The notes under the pieces are model-generated. The model made no database searches. It was not told the origin of the DNA and saw nothing but the letters and a program-made list of their open reading frames with translations. Shown here one piece after another: positions 42,811-51,413 of a DNA stretch of 64,000 nt (position 1 is the stretch's first letter; each line of letters starts with the position of its first letter). A program made the position numbers and the translations under genes. This DNA comes from Alphaproteobacteria bacterium. Its GTDB lineage: Bacteria; Pseudomonadota; Alphaproteobacteria; Acetobacterales; Acetobacteraceae. The stretch lies in NCBI GenBank assembly GCA_026400815.1, contig JAPLOI010000009.1, positions 1 through 64,000 on the forward strand. The letters are read 5' to 3'.

Positions 42811-45537
42811 TCAATACAGCCCGCCCAGCCCGCTGTCGACTCCGCCGGCGGCGGGGCGGGGCGGGGCGGGCGTGCCGTCGGCACCCGGGGGGGCGGCCAC
42901 GCCGATGATCGGCGCGGAACCCCCGGGCTCCTGCCCGGGTTTGAAGGCGTCGGTGACGGTGCCGTTGCCGGCGTCCCAGCCGGCCATCGACACGCCCGGC
43001 GGAGCGATGAAGCGCAGCGCCGGGCGGTTCTGCTGGGCCACGGCCATGAAGTTGCGGAAGATCGGCGCCGCGTTGCCGCCGCCGGTCTCGTTGTCGCCCA
43101 GGCTGGAGGGGGTGTCGAAGCCCACCCACACGATCGCCACCATGTCGGGCGTGAAGCCGCCGAACCAGTTGTCCTGGAAATCCTGGCTGGTGCCAGTCTT
43201 GCCGGCCACCGCGGTGCGGATGCCCTGGCCGGCCGCGTTGCCGGTGCCGCGCTGCACCGCGCCCTGCAGCATGCCCACCAGCTGGTAGGTGCTCTGCGGG
43301 TCCACCACCTGCGGCCGGGTATCACGCAGCAGGGGGCGCCGGCCGGGGTCGTCGCAGCCCTCGCAGGCCAGTGCGGGCGCGCGCCAGACCACGCGGCCCT
43401 CGCGGTCCTGCACGCTGTCGATCAACGTCGGCACCACGCGCTTGCCGCCGGCCACGAAGCTGGCATAGGCGCCGGCCTGGCGCAGCACCGTGGTTTCCAC
43501 CGCGCCCAGGGCGGCGGGCAGCACGCGCGGCATGTCGTCCACCACGCCCAGCCCGATGGCCAGCTGCGCCACGCGCTCCATGCCGATCTTGTCTGCCACG
43601 CGCACGGTCACGAGGTTGAGCGACTTCTCCAGCGCCACGCGGAGTGAGACGGGGCCCGAAAAGCTCTGCTCGAAGTTGCTCGGCCGCCACTTCCCCGCCG
43701 CCCCCTGGTCCACCACGAAGGGCGCATCGAGGAAGCGCTGGGAGGGCGAGATGCCGGATTGCAGCGCGGCCAGATATACATAGGGCTTGAAGCTGGAACC
43801 GGGCTGGCGCAGCGCCTGGGTGGCCCGGTTGAACTGGCTGGTCTCGAAGCTCCAGCCGCCGGCCATCGCCAGCACCCGCCCCGTGGCGGGATCCAGCGCC
43901 ACCAGCGCGCCCTGCACCTGCGGGATCTGGCGCAGCGCCAGGCGTTCCGGGCGGGCGGGAGTGCGGCCCTGGGCGGCGGTGGCGGCCAGCGGCTCGGCCA
44001 TCACCACATCCCCGGGCTTCAGCACATCGCCCATGCGGCGCGGGGCGGGGCCTGGCTTGTCGTTGACCAAAGGCCGCGCCCAGGTGGTTTCGGCCAGCGG
44101 CATCGCCAAAAGGCGGGGCGTGGCCGGCGCGTTGGGCGGGGCGCCGACGGCGCGCTCCAGGAAGCCCAGCTTCGCCTCCGCGTCCGTGGTCTCCAGCACC
44201 ATCGCCAGGCGCCACTCCACCAGCATACCGGGCGGCCGTGCCACGCCGCCCAGCAACCCGGCCCAGGTGGGCGGCGCATTGGCGGGCGGCGGGGGGGCAT
44301 TGGCAGGGCGCACCGGCAGCTCCAGCTTCGCCACCGGCCCGCGCCAAGTGCCCTTCCGCTGGTCGTATCGGATCAGCCCCTCGCGCAGCGCCCGGTCGGC
44401 GGCCAGCTGCAGCGTGGGATCGACGCTGGTGCGAACGGTGTAGCCGGCCTTGGTGACCTCATCAGCGCCGAACCGGTCGATCAGCTGGCGGCGCACCTCC
44501 TCGGCGAAATACTCCGCCCCGGTCACCGATTCCGGCCTGCGGAACGGGGAGACGATGATCGCCTGCGCCCGGGCCTCCGCCGCCTGCTGGGCCGTGACGA
44601 CGCGGTCCTCCTCCATGCGCCCGATCACCCAATCGCGCCGCGCGCGGCCGGCCTCGGGGAAGCGGAACGGGTTGTAGTTGTTCGGCGCCTTGGGCAGCGC
44701 GGCCAGGAAGGCGGCTTCCGGCAGGGTCAGCTCGTCCAGCGACTTGTTGAAATAGGTCTGCGCCGCAGAGGCCACGCCATAGGCCTGCAGGCCCAGGTAG
44801 ATCTCGTTCAGGTACAGCTCCAGGATGCGTTCCTTGGAGAGCGACTGCTCGATGCGGAAGGCCAGGATCGCCTCGCGCACCTTGCGCCGGATCGAGACCT
44901 CGTTGCTCAGCAGCATGTTCTTCGCCACCTGCTGCGTGATGGTCGAAGCGCCGATCGGCCGCCTGCCGGAGCCGTACTGCATCACGTCGAACAGCGCCGC
45001 GCGGGCGATGGCGATCGGGTCCACGCCCTTGTGGTCGTAGAAATTCTGGTCCTCGGCGGAGATGAAGGCGCGCTTCACCAGCTCCGGCACGGCGGCATAG
45101 GGCACGAAGATGCGCCGCTCTGTGGCCAGTTCCGACAGCAGCCGGGAATCCGCGGCATAGACGCGGCTCATCACCGGTGGCTGGTAGTGCGTGAGTGTCT
45201 CGTGGTCCGGCAGGTCGGCGCCGAAATGCTGCACCACCAGCACCAGCCCGGCCGCCGCCGCCACGCCGCCAACCACGGCGAGCGAGAACAACCAGGCGAA
45301 CAGGCGGCCCAGCAGGCTGCGCCGGCGCTTCGGCCGCGGCGCCCGCTTCTGGCGCGGCGGCGGGGCGCGGCCGCCCTCGCCCGGTGCCGCTTCGGGGGTG
45401 CCCTCGGCCGGCAGTGGATCGGCCGGTGGAGCCGGCGTGGGGGCCGGGGCTGCGGTACGGCCACGCGGGGCGAGCCGCTCGCCAGCAGTCAGCCGTGGGG
45501 CGGCTGGCTCGGTCGGGGGTGTCACGGGGTCGCTCAT
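42811..45537 (-). CDS. mrcA: Penicillin-binding protein 1A (bifunctional)
   Basis: 908 residues. A long Pro/Ala/Arg-rich cytoplasmic tail (1-75) precedes a single transmembrane helix (about 78-103). The GT51 glycosyltransferase domain has EDQNFYDHKG from E162, and the transpeptidase domain has S581-x-x-K584 (SSFK), S639-L-N641 and KTGTS (780-784). It polymerises and cross-links peptidoglycan in the periplasm. The C-terminal tail is Pro/Gly-rich. It follows amiC after 70 nt and precedes prfB. The start follows the reading from MSDPVTPP. Confidence 0.93.
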   Translation of the reverse strand: MSDPVTPPTEPAAPRLTAGERLAPRGRTAAPAPTPAPPADPLPAEGTPEAAPGEGGRAPPPRQKRAPRPKRRRSLLGRLFAWLFSLAVVGGVAAAAGLVLVVQHFGADLPDHETLTHYQPPVMSRVYAADSRLLSELATERRIFVPYAAVPELVKRAFISAEDQNFYDHKGVDPIAIARAALFDVMQYGSGRRPIGASTITQQVAKNMLLSNEVSIRRKVREAILAFRIEQSLSKERILELYLNEIYLGLQAYGVASAAQTYFNKSLDELTLPEAAFLAALPKAPNNYNPFRFPEAGRARRDWVIGRMEEDRVVTAQQAAEARAQAIIVSPFRRPESVTGAEYFAEEVRRQLIDRFGADEVTKAGYTVRTSVDPTLQLAADRALREGLIRYDQRKGTWRGPVAKLELPVRPANAPPPPANAPPTWAGLLGGVARPPGMLVEWRLAMVLETTDAEAKLGFLERAVGAPPNAPATPRLLAMPLAETTWARPLVNDKPGPAPRRMGDVLKPGDVVMAEPLAATAAQGRTPARPERLALRQIPQVQGALVALDPATGRVLAMAGGWSFETSQFNRATQALRQPGSSFKPYVYLAALQSGISPSQRFLDAPFVVDQGAAGKWRPSNFEQSFSGPVSLRVALEKSLNLVTVRVADKIGMERVAQLAIGLGVVDDMPRVLPAALGAVETTVLRQAGAYASFVAGGKRVVPTLIDSVQDREGRVVWRAPALACEGCDDPGRRPLLRDTRPQVVDPQSTYQLVGMLQGAVQRGTGNAAGQGIRTAVAGKTGTSQDFQDNWFGGFTPDMVAIVWVGFDTPSSLGDNETGGGNAAPIFRNFMAVAQQNRPALRFIAPPGVSMAGWDAGNGTVTDAFKPGQEPGGSAPIIGVAAPPGADGTPAPPRPAAGGVDSGLGGLY

Positions 45538-45607
45538 GGCGGCGTTCTAGCCCGAAACCGGGGCGGCGCGACAGGTTGCGTGCCAGACGGGCAAGCCCTT
45601 GGGGCGA

Positions 45608-46468
45608 TCAGCCGGCGTAGCGCTCGCCCCCGGCGGCGAAATAGCCGTCGATCGCGCGCAGCATCGCGCTGGCCAGCTGGGCCCGGTGCCCCGGCCGGCG
45701 CAGCGCCGCCTCGTCCGTGCGGTTGGACATGAAGCCCATCTCCACCAGCACGCTGGGGATATCGGCCGCCTTCAGCACCATGAAGCTGGCATGGCGCGAC
45801 GGGTTGGGCAGCAACGGCACCTCCCGCCCCAGCGCATGCACCACGGAGCGCGCCATGCGGGTGGAGCCCACCCGCGTTTCCTGCCGCACCAGGCTGATCA
45901 GGATGCGCGCCACCTCCGGCGGGGTACCCTGGAAATTCGGCGTGCCGAAGCGGTCGGCGGCATTCTCGCGCTGTGCCAGGGCGGCCGTCTGCCGGTCCGA
46001 CGCCGTTTCGTTCAACGTGTACACGCTGGCGCCGCGCACCGAGCTGTCGTTCAGCGCATCGGCGTGCAGGGAGACGAACAGCGCCGCCTGCCGCCGCCGC
46101 GCCATCGCCACGCGCTCCTCCAGCGCCACGAACGTGTCGCGCCCGCGCGTCATTTCCACCCGGTAGCGCTTGGTGGCCAGCAGCAGGCGCCGCAGCTCCT
46201 GCGCCGAGGCGAGGGCGACGTGTTTTTCATAGGTGCCGGAAAGGCCGATCGCCCCAGGATCCTTGCCGCCATGGCCGGGATCCAGCATCACCAGCGGCAA
46301 CCGGCTTGCCGGCGCGGCATTTCCCGGCCGCGGGCCGGGCGTGCGCTCCGGCGCCGCGGAGGCGGGGCCCGACGGCAGCAGGAAGCTGAGCGACAGGCCA
46401 GGAAACAGGAGTCGGCGAGAGATCACGGGCGTACCCTGGAAAAGGCCGGAGGCGGTATCCGCCGGCAT
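45608..46468 (-). CDS. amiC: N-acetylmuramoyl-L-alanine amidase (Amidase_3)
   Basis: 286 residues. A signal-like hydrophobic segment lies near residues 18-38. The catalytic domain begins at LPLVMLDPGHGGKDPG (H66 is a Zn ligand). SLHADA and the VEMGFMSN motif with the catalytic Glu follow. The enzyme cleaves the amide between MurNAc and L-Ala during daughter-cell separation. A GTG at 46426 (VISRRLLF) is an alternative start with a more canonical signal peptide. It is first of amiC-mrcA-prfB and divergent from rne across a long non-coding region. Confidence 0.88.
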   Translation of the reverse strand: MPADTASGLFQGTPVISRRLLFPGLSLSFLLPSGPASAAPERTPGPRPGNAAPASRLPLVMLDPGHGGKDPGAIGLSGTYEKHVALASAQELRRLLLATKRYRVEMTRGRDTFVALEERVAMARRRQAALFVSLHADALNDSSVRGASVYTLNETASDRQTAALAQRENAADRFGTPNFQGTPPEVARILISLVRQETRVGSTRMARSVVHALGREVPLLPNPSRHASFMVLKAADIPSVLVEMGFMSNRTDEAALRRPGHRAQLASAMLRAIDGYFAAGGERYAG

Positions 46469-47202
46469 GGCTGCCGGCTAGGGTGTTCATTCCTCGCACA
46501 GCACCTTTGGAAAGTCATCTTAATAATTGATATCGGCTACTTCCTATCGCGCAGGTGGGTTGCCGCGTAGCCGGCTGCGCCGCTGCTGCTTGCAGTGGCA
46601 CTGGCTTTGCTCCATGTTCCCCGGGCTTCGGTGGCGCGCCGGGGCCGGCATGTGCCGGTTCCGCGCCGAACCGGCGGACAAGACGAAGTCCCGAGCACGC
46701 GCCGCACCAGCCCCCGCCGCAACCGGCCCGGGTTGCCGGCGCCGAGGGTGGCCCCAGCCGCCCGCACCGGGAGGACGCCCGCCGGGCCTCGCACCACCGG
46801 GCCGCGCCGCGCTCCCAGTTCCAGCCGCGACATCGTCGCAGCACAGGGTGGCCGCACCGGCGCGGAGATGGATCGTCCGTGCGCCGCCTTTCGGGGCCTG
46901 GCGCGGCAGATGGGCCATCAGCACCGATATCCACCGGGGCGGCGCCTTCCTTGGAGGCTCCAGCCCGCAGTTTCAGGGTCCGATGGCCGACGCGATGACG
47001 CTCCCCCCGCAGACCGAAGAAGCCGCTTCCGCGGCTTTTCCGGCGTTTGCGCGGGGTGGGGCGCGGCCGCGACGGTCGCTTGCCATGCTCGCTCCCCTGG
47101 GTCTCCTGCGGTCAGGTCTGCCGCCTCTCCCTGCAAGCCTATCGAGCCACCCCCGCCGCGCAGTGGCGCGCGGGCAGGCGGCGCTGCGGAGTTCGCGACC
47201 CC
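46469..47202. other. Long intergenic region / rne leader
   Basis: 734 nt without a convincing gene between divergent amiC and rne. An AT-rich patch near 46518-46535 (CTTAATAATTGATATC) is the only promoter-like sequence and would give rne a 5' leader of about 650 nt. A terminator-like hairpin (47020-47039) lies inside that leader. Open frames here are low-complexity and carry no recognised domain. Autoregulation through a long rne leader is known in E. coli; extension to this organism is inference. Confidence 0.5.
47020..47039 (+). promoter_or_regulatory. Terminator-like hairpin in the rne leader
   Basis: AAGCCGC and GCGGCTT pair around a TTCC loop and run into TTTTC. In a transcript heading for rne this could be an attenuator, as it lies 164 nt upstream of the start codon. 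The stem is only 7 bp. Confidence 0.35.
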
Positions 47203-50200
47203 ATGACCAAGCGTATGCTGATCGATGCCACACACGCGGAAGAAACCCGCGTGGTGGTGCTGGACGGTAACCGCCTCGAAGATTTCGACGTCGAGGCCTC
47301 CACCAAGAAACAGCTCAAGGGCAACATCTACCTGGCCAAGGTGGTCCGGGTGGAGCCGTCCCTCCAGGCTGCCTTCGTCGAATACGGCGGCGGCCGCCAC
47401 GGGTTCCTCGCCTTCGGCGAAATCCACCCGGACTACTACCAGATCCCCATCGCCGACCGGCAGCGCCTGCTGAAGCTGCAGGAGGAAGATGCCCGCGCCG
47501 CCGAGGCCGAGGAAGACGCCGAGGACGAAGCCCGCGCCAGCCGCGCCGCCCCGGCCGAAGCCGCCCCGCAGCCCCAGGTGCCCTCCGGCCGCGATGGTGG
47601 CCGCGATGGTGGCCGGGATGGAGGGCGTGACGGCGGGCGCGACCAGGCCCGTGGCCGCCGCCGCCGCCGTGGCGGCCCGCGCGAGGCCGCGCTGGAGGCC
47701 CCCGCCAGCGCCACCGCCTATGGCGAGATCGATTTCGGCGAAGTCACCCATGGCGCCTTCATCGTCGGCCAGGACGCGCCGGAGATCGACGGCGTGGCCG
47801 AGCCCGAGGCCGAGCCCCAGTCCCAGGCCCTGGAAGCCCCCGCCTACGCCGAGACCGAGTCCTTCGACGCCGCCGACAGCCAGTCCGACACCGGCGGCGA
47901 CTCCGATCTCGACGAGGTCGAGTCCGACGAAGCCCCACCCGAGGCGCTCGGCGGCAGCGACGACGTGTTCGAAGGCAATGGCGCCGACGAGGCCTCCGAA
48001 CGCCGCATGGCCCGCTTCCTGCGCAACTACCGCATCCAGGAAGTGATCCGCCGCCGCCAGATCATGCTGATCCAGGTGGTGAAGGAAGAGCGCGGCACGA
48101 AGGGCGCCGCACTCACCACCTACATCTCGCTCGCCGGCCGCTTCTGCGTGCTGATGCCCAACTCGCCCCGTGGCGGCGGCATCTCCCGCAAGATCACCTC
48201 CGCCGCCGATCGCCGTCGCCTGAAGGAGATCACCGCCGAGCTGGAGATCCCCTCCGGCATGGGCCTGATCGTCCGCACCGCCGGCGCCAACCGGCCGAAG
48301 CCGGAGATCAAGCGCGACTGCGAATATCTGATGCGCCTGTGGGACGACATCCGCGAGCTGACCATGCGCTCCATGGCCCCCGCGCTGATCTATGAGGAAG
48401 CCAGCCTCATCAAGCGTGCCATCCGCGACGGCTACTCGCGCGATATCGACGAGGTGGTGGTGGATGGCGAGGCCGGCTGGCGGGCGGCGCGCGACTTCAT
48501 GCGCATGCTGATGCCCAGCCACGCCCGCAAGGTGCAGCTCTGGCGGCCCGAGGGTGTCGGCCAGCCGCTGTTTGCCAAGCATGGCGTGGAAGACCAACTC
48601 GATTCCATGCTGGTCCCGAACGTCCAGCTCAAGAGCGGCGGCTACCTGATCATCAACCAGGCCGAGGCGCTGGTGGCGATCGACGTGAACTCCGGCCGCT
48701 CCACCCGCGAACGCGGCATCGAGGAAACCGCGCTGCGCACCAACCTGGAGGCCGCCGACGAGGTGGCCCGCCAGCTGCGCCTGCGCGACCTCGCCGGCCT
48801 GATCGTGATCGACTTCATCGACATGGAGTCGCGCAAGCACAACGCGATGGTGGAACGCCGCCTGAAGGATGCGCTGAAGCACGACCGCGCCCGCATCCAG
48901 ATCGGCAATATCAGCCATTTCGGCCTGCTGGAGATGAGCCGCCAGCGCCTGCGCCCCAGCCTCACCGAAACCAGCTTCGTCACCTGCCCGCATTGCGCCG
49001 GCCTCGGCCTGGTCCGCACCACGGAAAGTGCCGCGATCCACGTGCTGCGTGAGATCGAGGAAGAGGGCGGCAAGGCCCGCGCCGGCCACATCATGGTCCA
49101 TGCCGCCTCCTCCGTGGCCATGTACCTGCTGAACAACAAGCGCGACCGCCTGGCCGAGATCGAGGTTCGCTACGGCATGCGGGTGCACTTCAGCGCCGAC
49201 GAGTCGCTGATGCCGCCCGCCATCCGCATCGACCGCCTGCGCCCGCCGCTGTCGGAGGCCGAGCGCATCGCCCTGCTGCCGCCGGCGTCCGTCGTGCCGG
49301 TTCCGCCGCCGGCCTTCGAGGCGGACGAGGACGACGACATGGCCGAGGATGCGCCGGACGTGGCCGAGGCCGTCGCCCCGCCCCCGAAGCCTGTTGCAGC
49401 CCCCGTGGTGACTGCCCCCGTGGTTGCCGCCCCCGTGGTTGCCGCCCCCGTGGTCGTGGTCGCCGCCGATGACAGCGACTCCGAGGACGAGCGTGAGGAA
49501 GGCGAGCCGGGGCAGGAGGCTGCCACCTCTGCCGAGGACGCCGAGCGCCGTCGCCGCCGTCGTCGCCGCCGCCGTGGCGGTCGCCGCGAGGATGGCGAGG
49601 AAAGCCCGGCTGCTGCTGCCGAGGCCGAAGCCCCGTTGGATCCCGATGCCGAGCAGCCCATCCCCGCGCTGCCGCCCGTCCTCGCCGAGGTCGAGCCGGC
49701 CGTCGCCGAGGCCGTGGTGGACCCGGCGGAGCAGGAACAGCCTGCGCTCGATCCCGAGGAGCTGGACGAGAACGGCCTGCCCAAGGCGCGCCGCCGAGGC
49801 CGCCGCGGTGGCCGTCGCCGGCGTCGCGACGACGGCACGGCCGACGAATCGGCCGAGGCTGCCCCGCCGGCAGAGCCTGCACCTGTTGCTGCCGCGCCCG
49901 TGCCCGCCCCGGTGCCGGCCCCCGCACCTGCGCCGCGTCCGGCACCCGCGCCGGCCTATTCCGGCCCCACGCCCGCCGATCCCTTCGGCGGCCTTCCGTC
50001 GGACATCTTCGACATCCTCGAACGGGCGGAAATGGCCGAGCAGGCCCCGCCGCCCCGGCGCGCCCCCGCGCCAGCCCCCGAGGAGCTGAAGATCCCGCCA
50101 GTTCCGGCCGATGCCACGCCGCCGGCGGACATCATCCCGGAGCCGGCGCCCGAGCCAGTGCCGGAGCCAGTACCGGAGCCCGTCGCCGTGGTCGTGGCGC

Positions 50201-50412
50201 CCGCGCCGGAGCCGGTTGTCGCTGCCCCCGTGGCCGTGGAACCGCCTCCTGCCGCCGTCGTGCCCCCGCCGGCCGCACCCGAGCCTGCGCCGGAGCCCGC
50301 CGCGGCGCCCGACTCGGCCGCACCCGCGGTTGGCCCGGCGATCAAGCCGATCGTCCTCGGTGCCGATCCCGTGCCCGTGGCGGCCCCCAAGCGCGGCTGG
50401 TGGAAGCGCTGA
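47203..50412 (+). CDS. rne: Ribonuclease E/G
   Basis: 1069 residues. The S1 domain begins near residue 35 and is split by a charged insert of ~180 residues (about 95-270) that contains a GRDG tandem repeat (~129-147). The catalytic DNase I-like domain has D494 (AIDVNSGRST) and D537 (IVIDFIDM). The Zn-link is C595-P-H-C598. The C-terminal third is an unstructured Arg-rich and Pro/Ala/Val-rich scaffold for the degradosome, ending PKRGWWKR. RNase E cleaves single-stranded RNA in mRNA decay and rRNA/tRNA maturation. Start is ATG 47203 (MTKRMLIDATH). A strong hairpin follows (50446-50488). Confidence 0.93.
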   Translation: MTKRMLIDATHAEETRVVVLDGNRLEDFDVEASTKKQLKGNIYLAKVVRVEPSLQAAFVEYGGGRHGFLAFGEIHPDYYQIPIADRQRLLKLQEEDARAAEAEEDAEDEARASRAAPAEAAPQPQVPSGRDGGRDGGRDGGRDGGRDQARGRRRRRGGPREAALEAPASATAYGEIDFGEVTHGAFIVGQDAPEIDGVAEPEAEPQSQALEAPAYAETESFDAADSQSDTGGDSDLDEVESDEAPPEALGGSDDVFEGNGADEASERRMARFLRNYRIQEVIRRRQIMLIQVVKEERGTKGAALTTYISLAGRFCVLMPNSPRGGGISRKITSAADRRRLKEITAELEIPSGMGLIVRTAGANRPKPEIKRDCEYLMRLWDDIRELTMRSMAPALIYEEASLIKRAIRDGYSRDIDEVVVDGEAGWRAARDFMRMLMPSHARKVQLWRPEGVGQPLFAKHGVEDQLDSMLVPNVQLKSGGYLIINQAEALVAIDVNSGRSTRERGIEETALRTNLEAADEVARQLRLRDLAGLIVIDFIDMESRKHNAMVERRLKDALKHDRARIQIGNISHFGLLEMSRQRLRPSLTETSFVTCPHCAGLGLVRTTESAAIHVLREIEEEGGKARAGHIMVHAASSVAMYLLNNKRDRLAEIEVRYGMRVHFSADESLMPPAIRIDRLRPPLSEAERIALLPPASVVPVPPPAFEADEDDDMAEDAPDVAEAVAPPPKPVAAPVVTAPVVAAPVVAAPVVVVAADDSDSEDEREEGEPGQEAATSAEDAERRRRRRRRRRGGRREDGEESPAAAAEAEAPLDPDAEQPIPALPPVLAEVEPAVAEAVVDPAEQEQPALDPEELDENGLPKARRRGRRGGRRRRRDDGTADESAEAAPPAEPAPVAAAPVPAPVPAPAPAPRPAPAPAYSGPTPADPFGGLPSDIFDILERAEMAEQAPPPRRAPAPAPEELKIPPVPADATPPADIIPEPAPEPVPEPVPEPVAVVVAPAPEPVVAAPVAVEPPPAAVVPPPAAPEPAPEPAAAPDSAAPAVGPAIKPIVLGADPVPVAAPKRGWWKR

Positions 50413-50445
50413 TCCCGCGCTGACGCCACCGTCCAACGCCGACCC

Positions 50446-50488
50446 ATCGGCGGCCATGGCGAAAAAATCGCCATGGCCGCCGATTTTT
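50446..50488 (+). terminator. rne rho-independent terminator
   Basis: A perfect 17-bp stem, ATCGGCGGCCATGGCGA / TCGCCATGGCCGCCGAT, encloses an A5 loop and is followed by TTTTTCTT. It is one of the clearest intrinsic terminators in the window. Confidence 0.9.
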
Positions 50489-50540
50489 CTTGTGCGGCGC
50501 AGCAGCGAAGGGGCACGCTGCCCTTGGTCTTCAACAACTG

Positions 50541-50556
50541 AAAGGAGGTGATCCAG
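50541..50556 (+). promoter_or_regulatory. Extended ribosome-binding site complementary to the 16S 3' end
   Basis: AAAGGAGGTGATCCAG matches the reverse complement of the bacterial 16S rRNA 3' terminus (CTGGATCACCTCCTTT) over 16 nt. The core AGGAGG is 7 nt from the GTG start at 50556. Such length is unusual; most genes here show 4-6 nt. Confidence 0.8.
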
Positions 50557-50627
50557 TGTCTCATTGCTCTTGGTGCCGTATGACTGGCGCGACCTGGGTC
50601 TCTGTCTCCCTCACGGTGGCAGGGTAA
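50556..50627 (+). CDS. Candidate 23-residue small protein, function unknown
   Basis: The frame reads MSHCSWCRMTGATWVSVSLT plus VAG, starting at GTG. It holds a C4-x2-C7 pair with an adjacent Trp and a hydrophobic end. Support: the 16-nt anti-SD-complementary site with ideal spacing, a preceding strong terminator (50446-50488) that separates it from rne, and its own terminator 36 nt downstream. No downstream gene on this strand could be regulated by it, so it is unlikely to be a leader peptide. Alternatives are a small RNA that sequesters the 16S tail, or a chance frame. No family is recognised, and conservation was not tested. Confidence 0.5.
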   Translation: MSHCSWCRMTGATWVSVSLTVAG

Positions 50628-50662
50628 TCTCCGTCCGACAGCTTACGGCTGCCAGACAATGG

Positions 50663-50697
50663 AAGGCCTCGGGGGCAACCCCGGGGCCTTCGCTTTT
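50663..50697 (+). terminator. Rho-independent terminator of the small gene
   Basis: AAGGCCTCGGGG pairs with CCCCGGGGCCTT (one T-G wobble) around a GCAA tetraloop, followed by CGCTTTT. It defines the 3' end of the 50.54-50.70 kb unit. The remaining 50698-50833 holds nothing recognisable. Confidence 0.8.
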
Positions 50698-50833
50698 GGT
50701 GGGCTGTGGATGCGGCACGGCTCGCTTCTCGTCTCGCTTCCACCCCGGCCGGTAGGGGGCGTCATGCCCGAAGCACCAGCGTCCCGCACCGCCGTTCCAC
50801 CAGGCCTGTGCCCCATGCCGGCGCGCAAACACG

Positions 50834-50863
50834 AAAAAGGGCGGCCCCTGCGGGCCGCCCTTT
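50834..50863 (-). terminator. atp operon rho-independent terminator
   Basis: AAAGGGCGGCCC / GGGCCGCCCTTT is a perfect 12-bp stem with a CTGC loop. On the minus strand it ends in TTTTT, 25 nt after the atpF stop. Confidence 0.85.
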
Positions 50864-50887
50864 CGTCGTTCGATCAGTCGTGGTGGG

Positions 50888-51403
50888 TTAGGCCGCGCGC
50901 TTCGGCGCCAGGGCCGTCGGCAGGCTCGCAATCGCCCGATCCACCAGCGCGCCGCCGGCTTCCGGGGTCAGGCTCGCGCGAATCACGTTCTCGGCGGCAA
51001 CGGCAGCCACTTCGGCAGCGATGCTGCGAACATCGTCCACAGCCGCCTTCTCCGCGGTCGTGATCCGGTCCACGGCCATCTTCTCGCGCCGCGCTGCAGA
51101 GGCTTCCGCCTCGGCCGCCGCACTTGCCGCGAGCTGCTGCGCCTGCGCCCGGGCACCGTCCAGCAGCGCCTTGGCATCGGCCATCGCCTGCTCGCGGCGC
51201 TTCTTCGCATCCGCCAGCAACGCCTCAGCCTCGCTGCGCAGCTTCTGCGCCTCGGCCAGTTCGGTGCGGACCTGATCGGCGCGCTTGTCCAGGATCGCGG
51301 TCAGCGCCGCCCAGATCTTCGAGCCGAACAGGATGAAGAAGATGAAGAACGCCGCGGCGACCCACGTCTTCGGATCGTCCCAGAACCCGTATTGGTGATC
51401 CAT
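50888..51403 (-). CDS. atpF: ATP synthase F0 subunit b
   Basis: 171 residues. A single N-terminal transmembrane helix (WVAAAFFIFFILFGSKIW) precedes a long Ala/Glu/Lys-rich coiled coil. It is the peripheral stalk that couples F1 to F0. The ribosome-binding site (GAGGAGGGG) overlaps the stop of atpF' 10 nt upstream. It is last in atpI-B-E-F'-F. F1 genes are not in the window, consistent with the split atp loci of Alphaproteobacteria. Confidence 0.93.
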   Translation of the reverse strand: MDHQYGFWDDPKTWVAAAFFIFFILFGSKIWAALTAILDKRADQVRTELAEAQKLRSEAEALLADAKKRREQAMADAKALLDGARAQAQQLAASAAAEAEASAARREKMAVDRITTAEKAAVDDVRSIAAEVAAVAAENVIRASLTPEAGGALVDRAIASLPTALAPKRAA

Positions 51404-51413
51404 CGTCCCCTCC

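Noticed and set aside
46527-47270. Plus-strand open frame of 247 codons in the amiC-rne gap
   Set aside because: It is Arg/Pro/Ala-rich low complexity, overlaps the real rne start in another frame, and shows no domain.
50541-50556. Possible 16S rRNA gene fragment in antisense
   Set aside because: Only 16 nt match and the sequence then diverges from any rRNA. Position 7 nt before a GTG fits a long ribosome-binding site instead.
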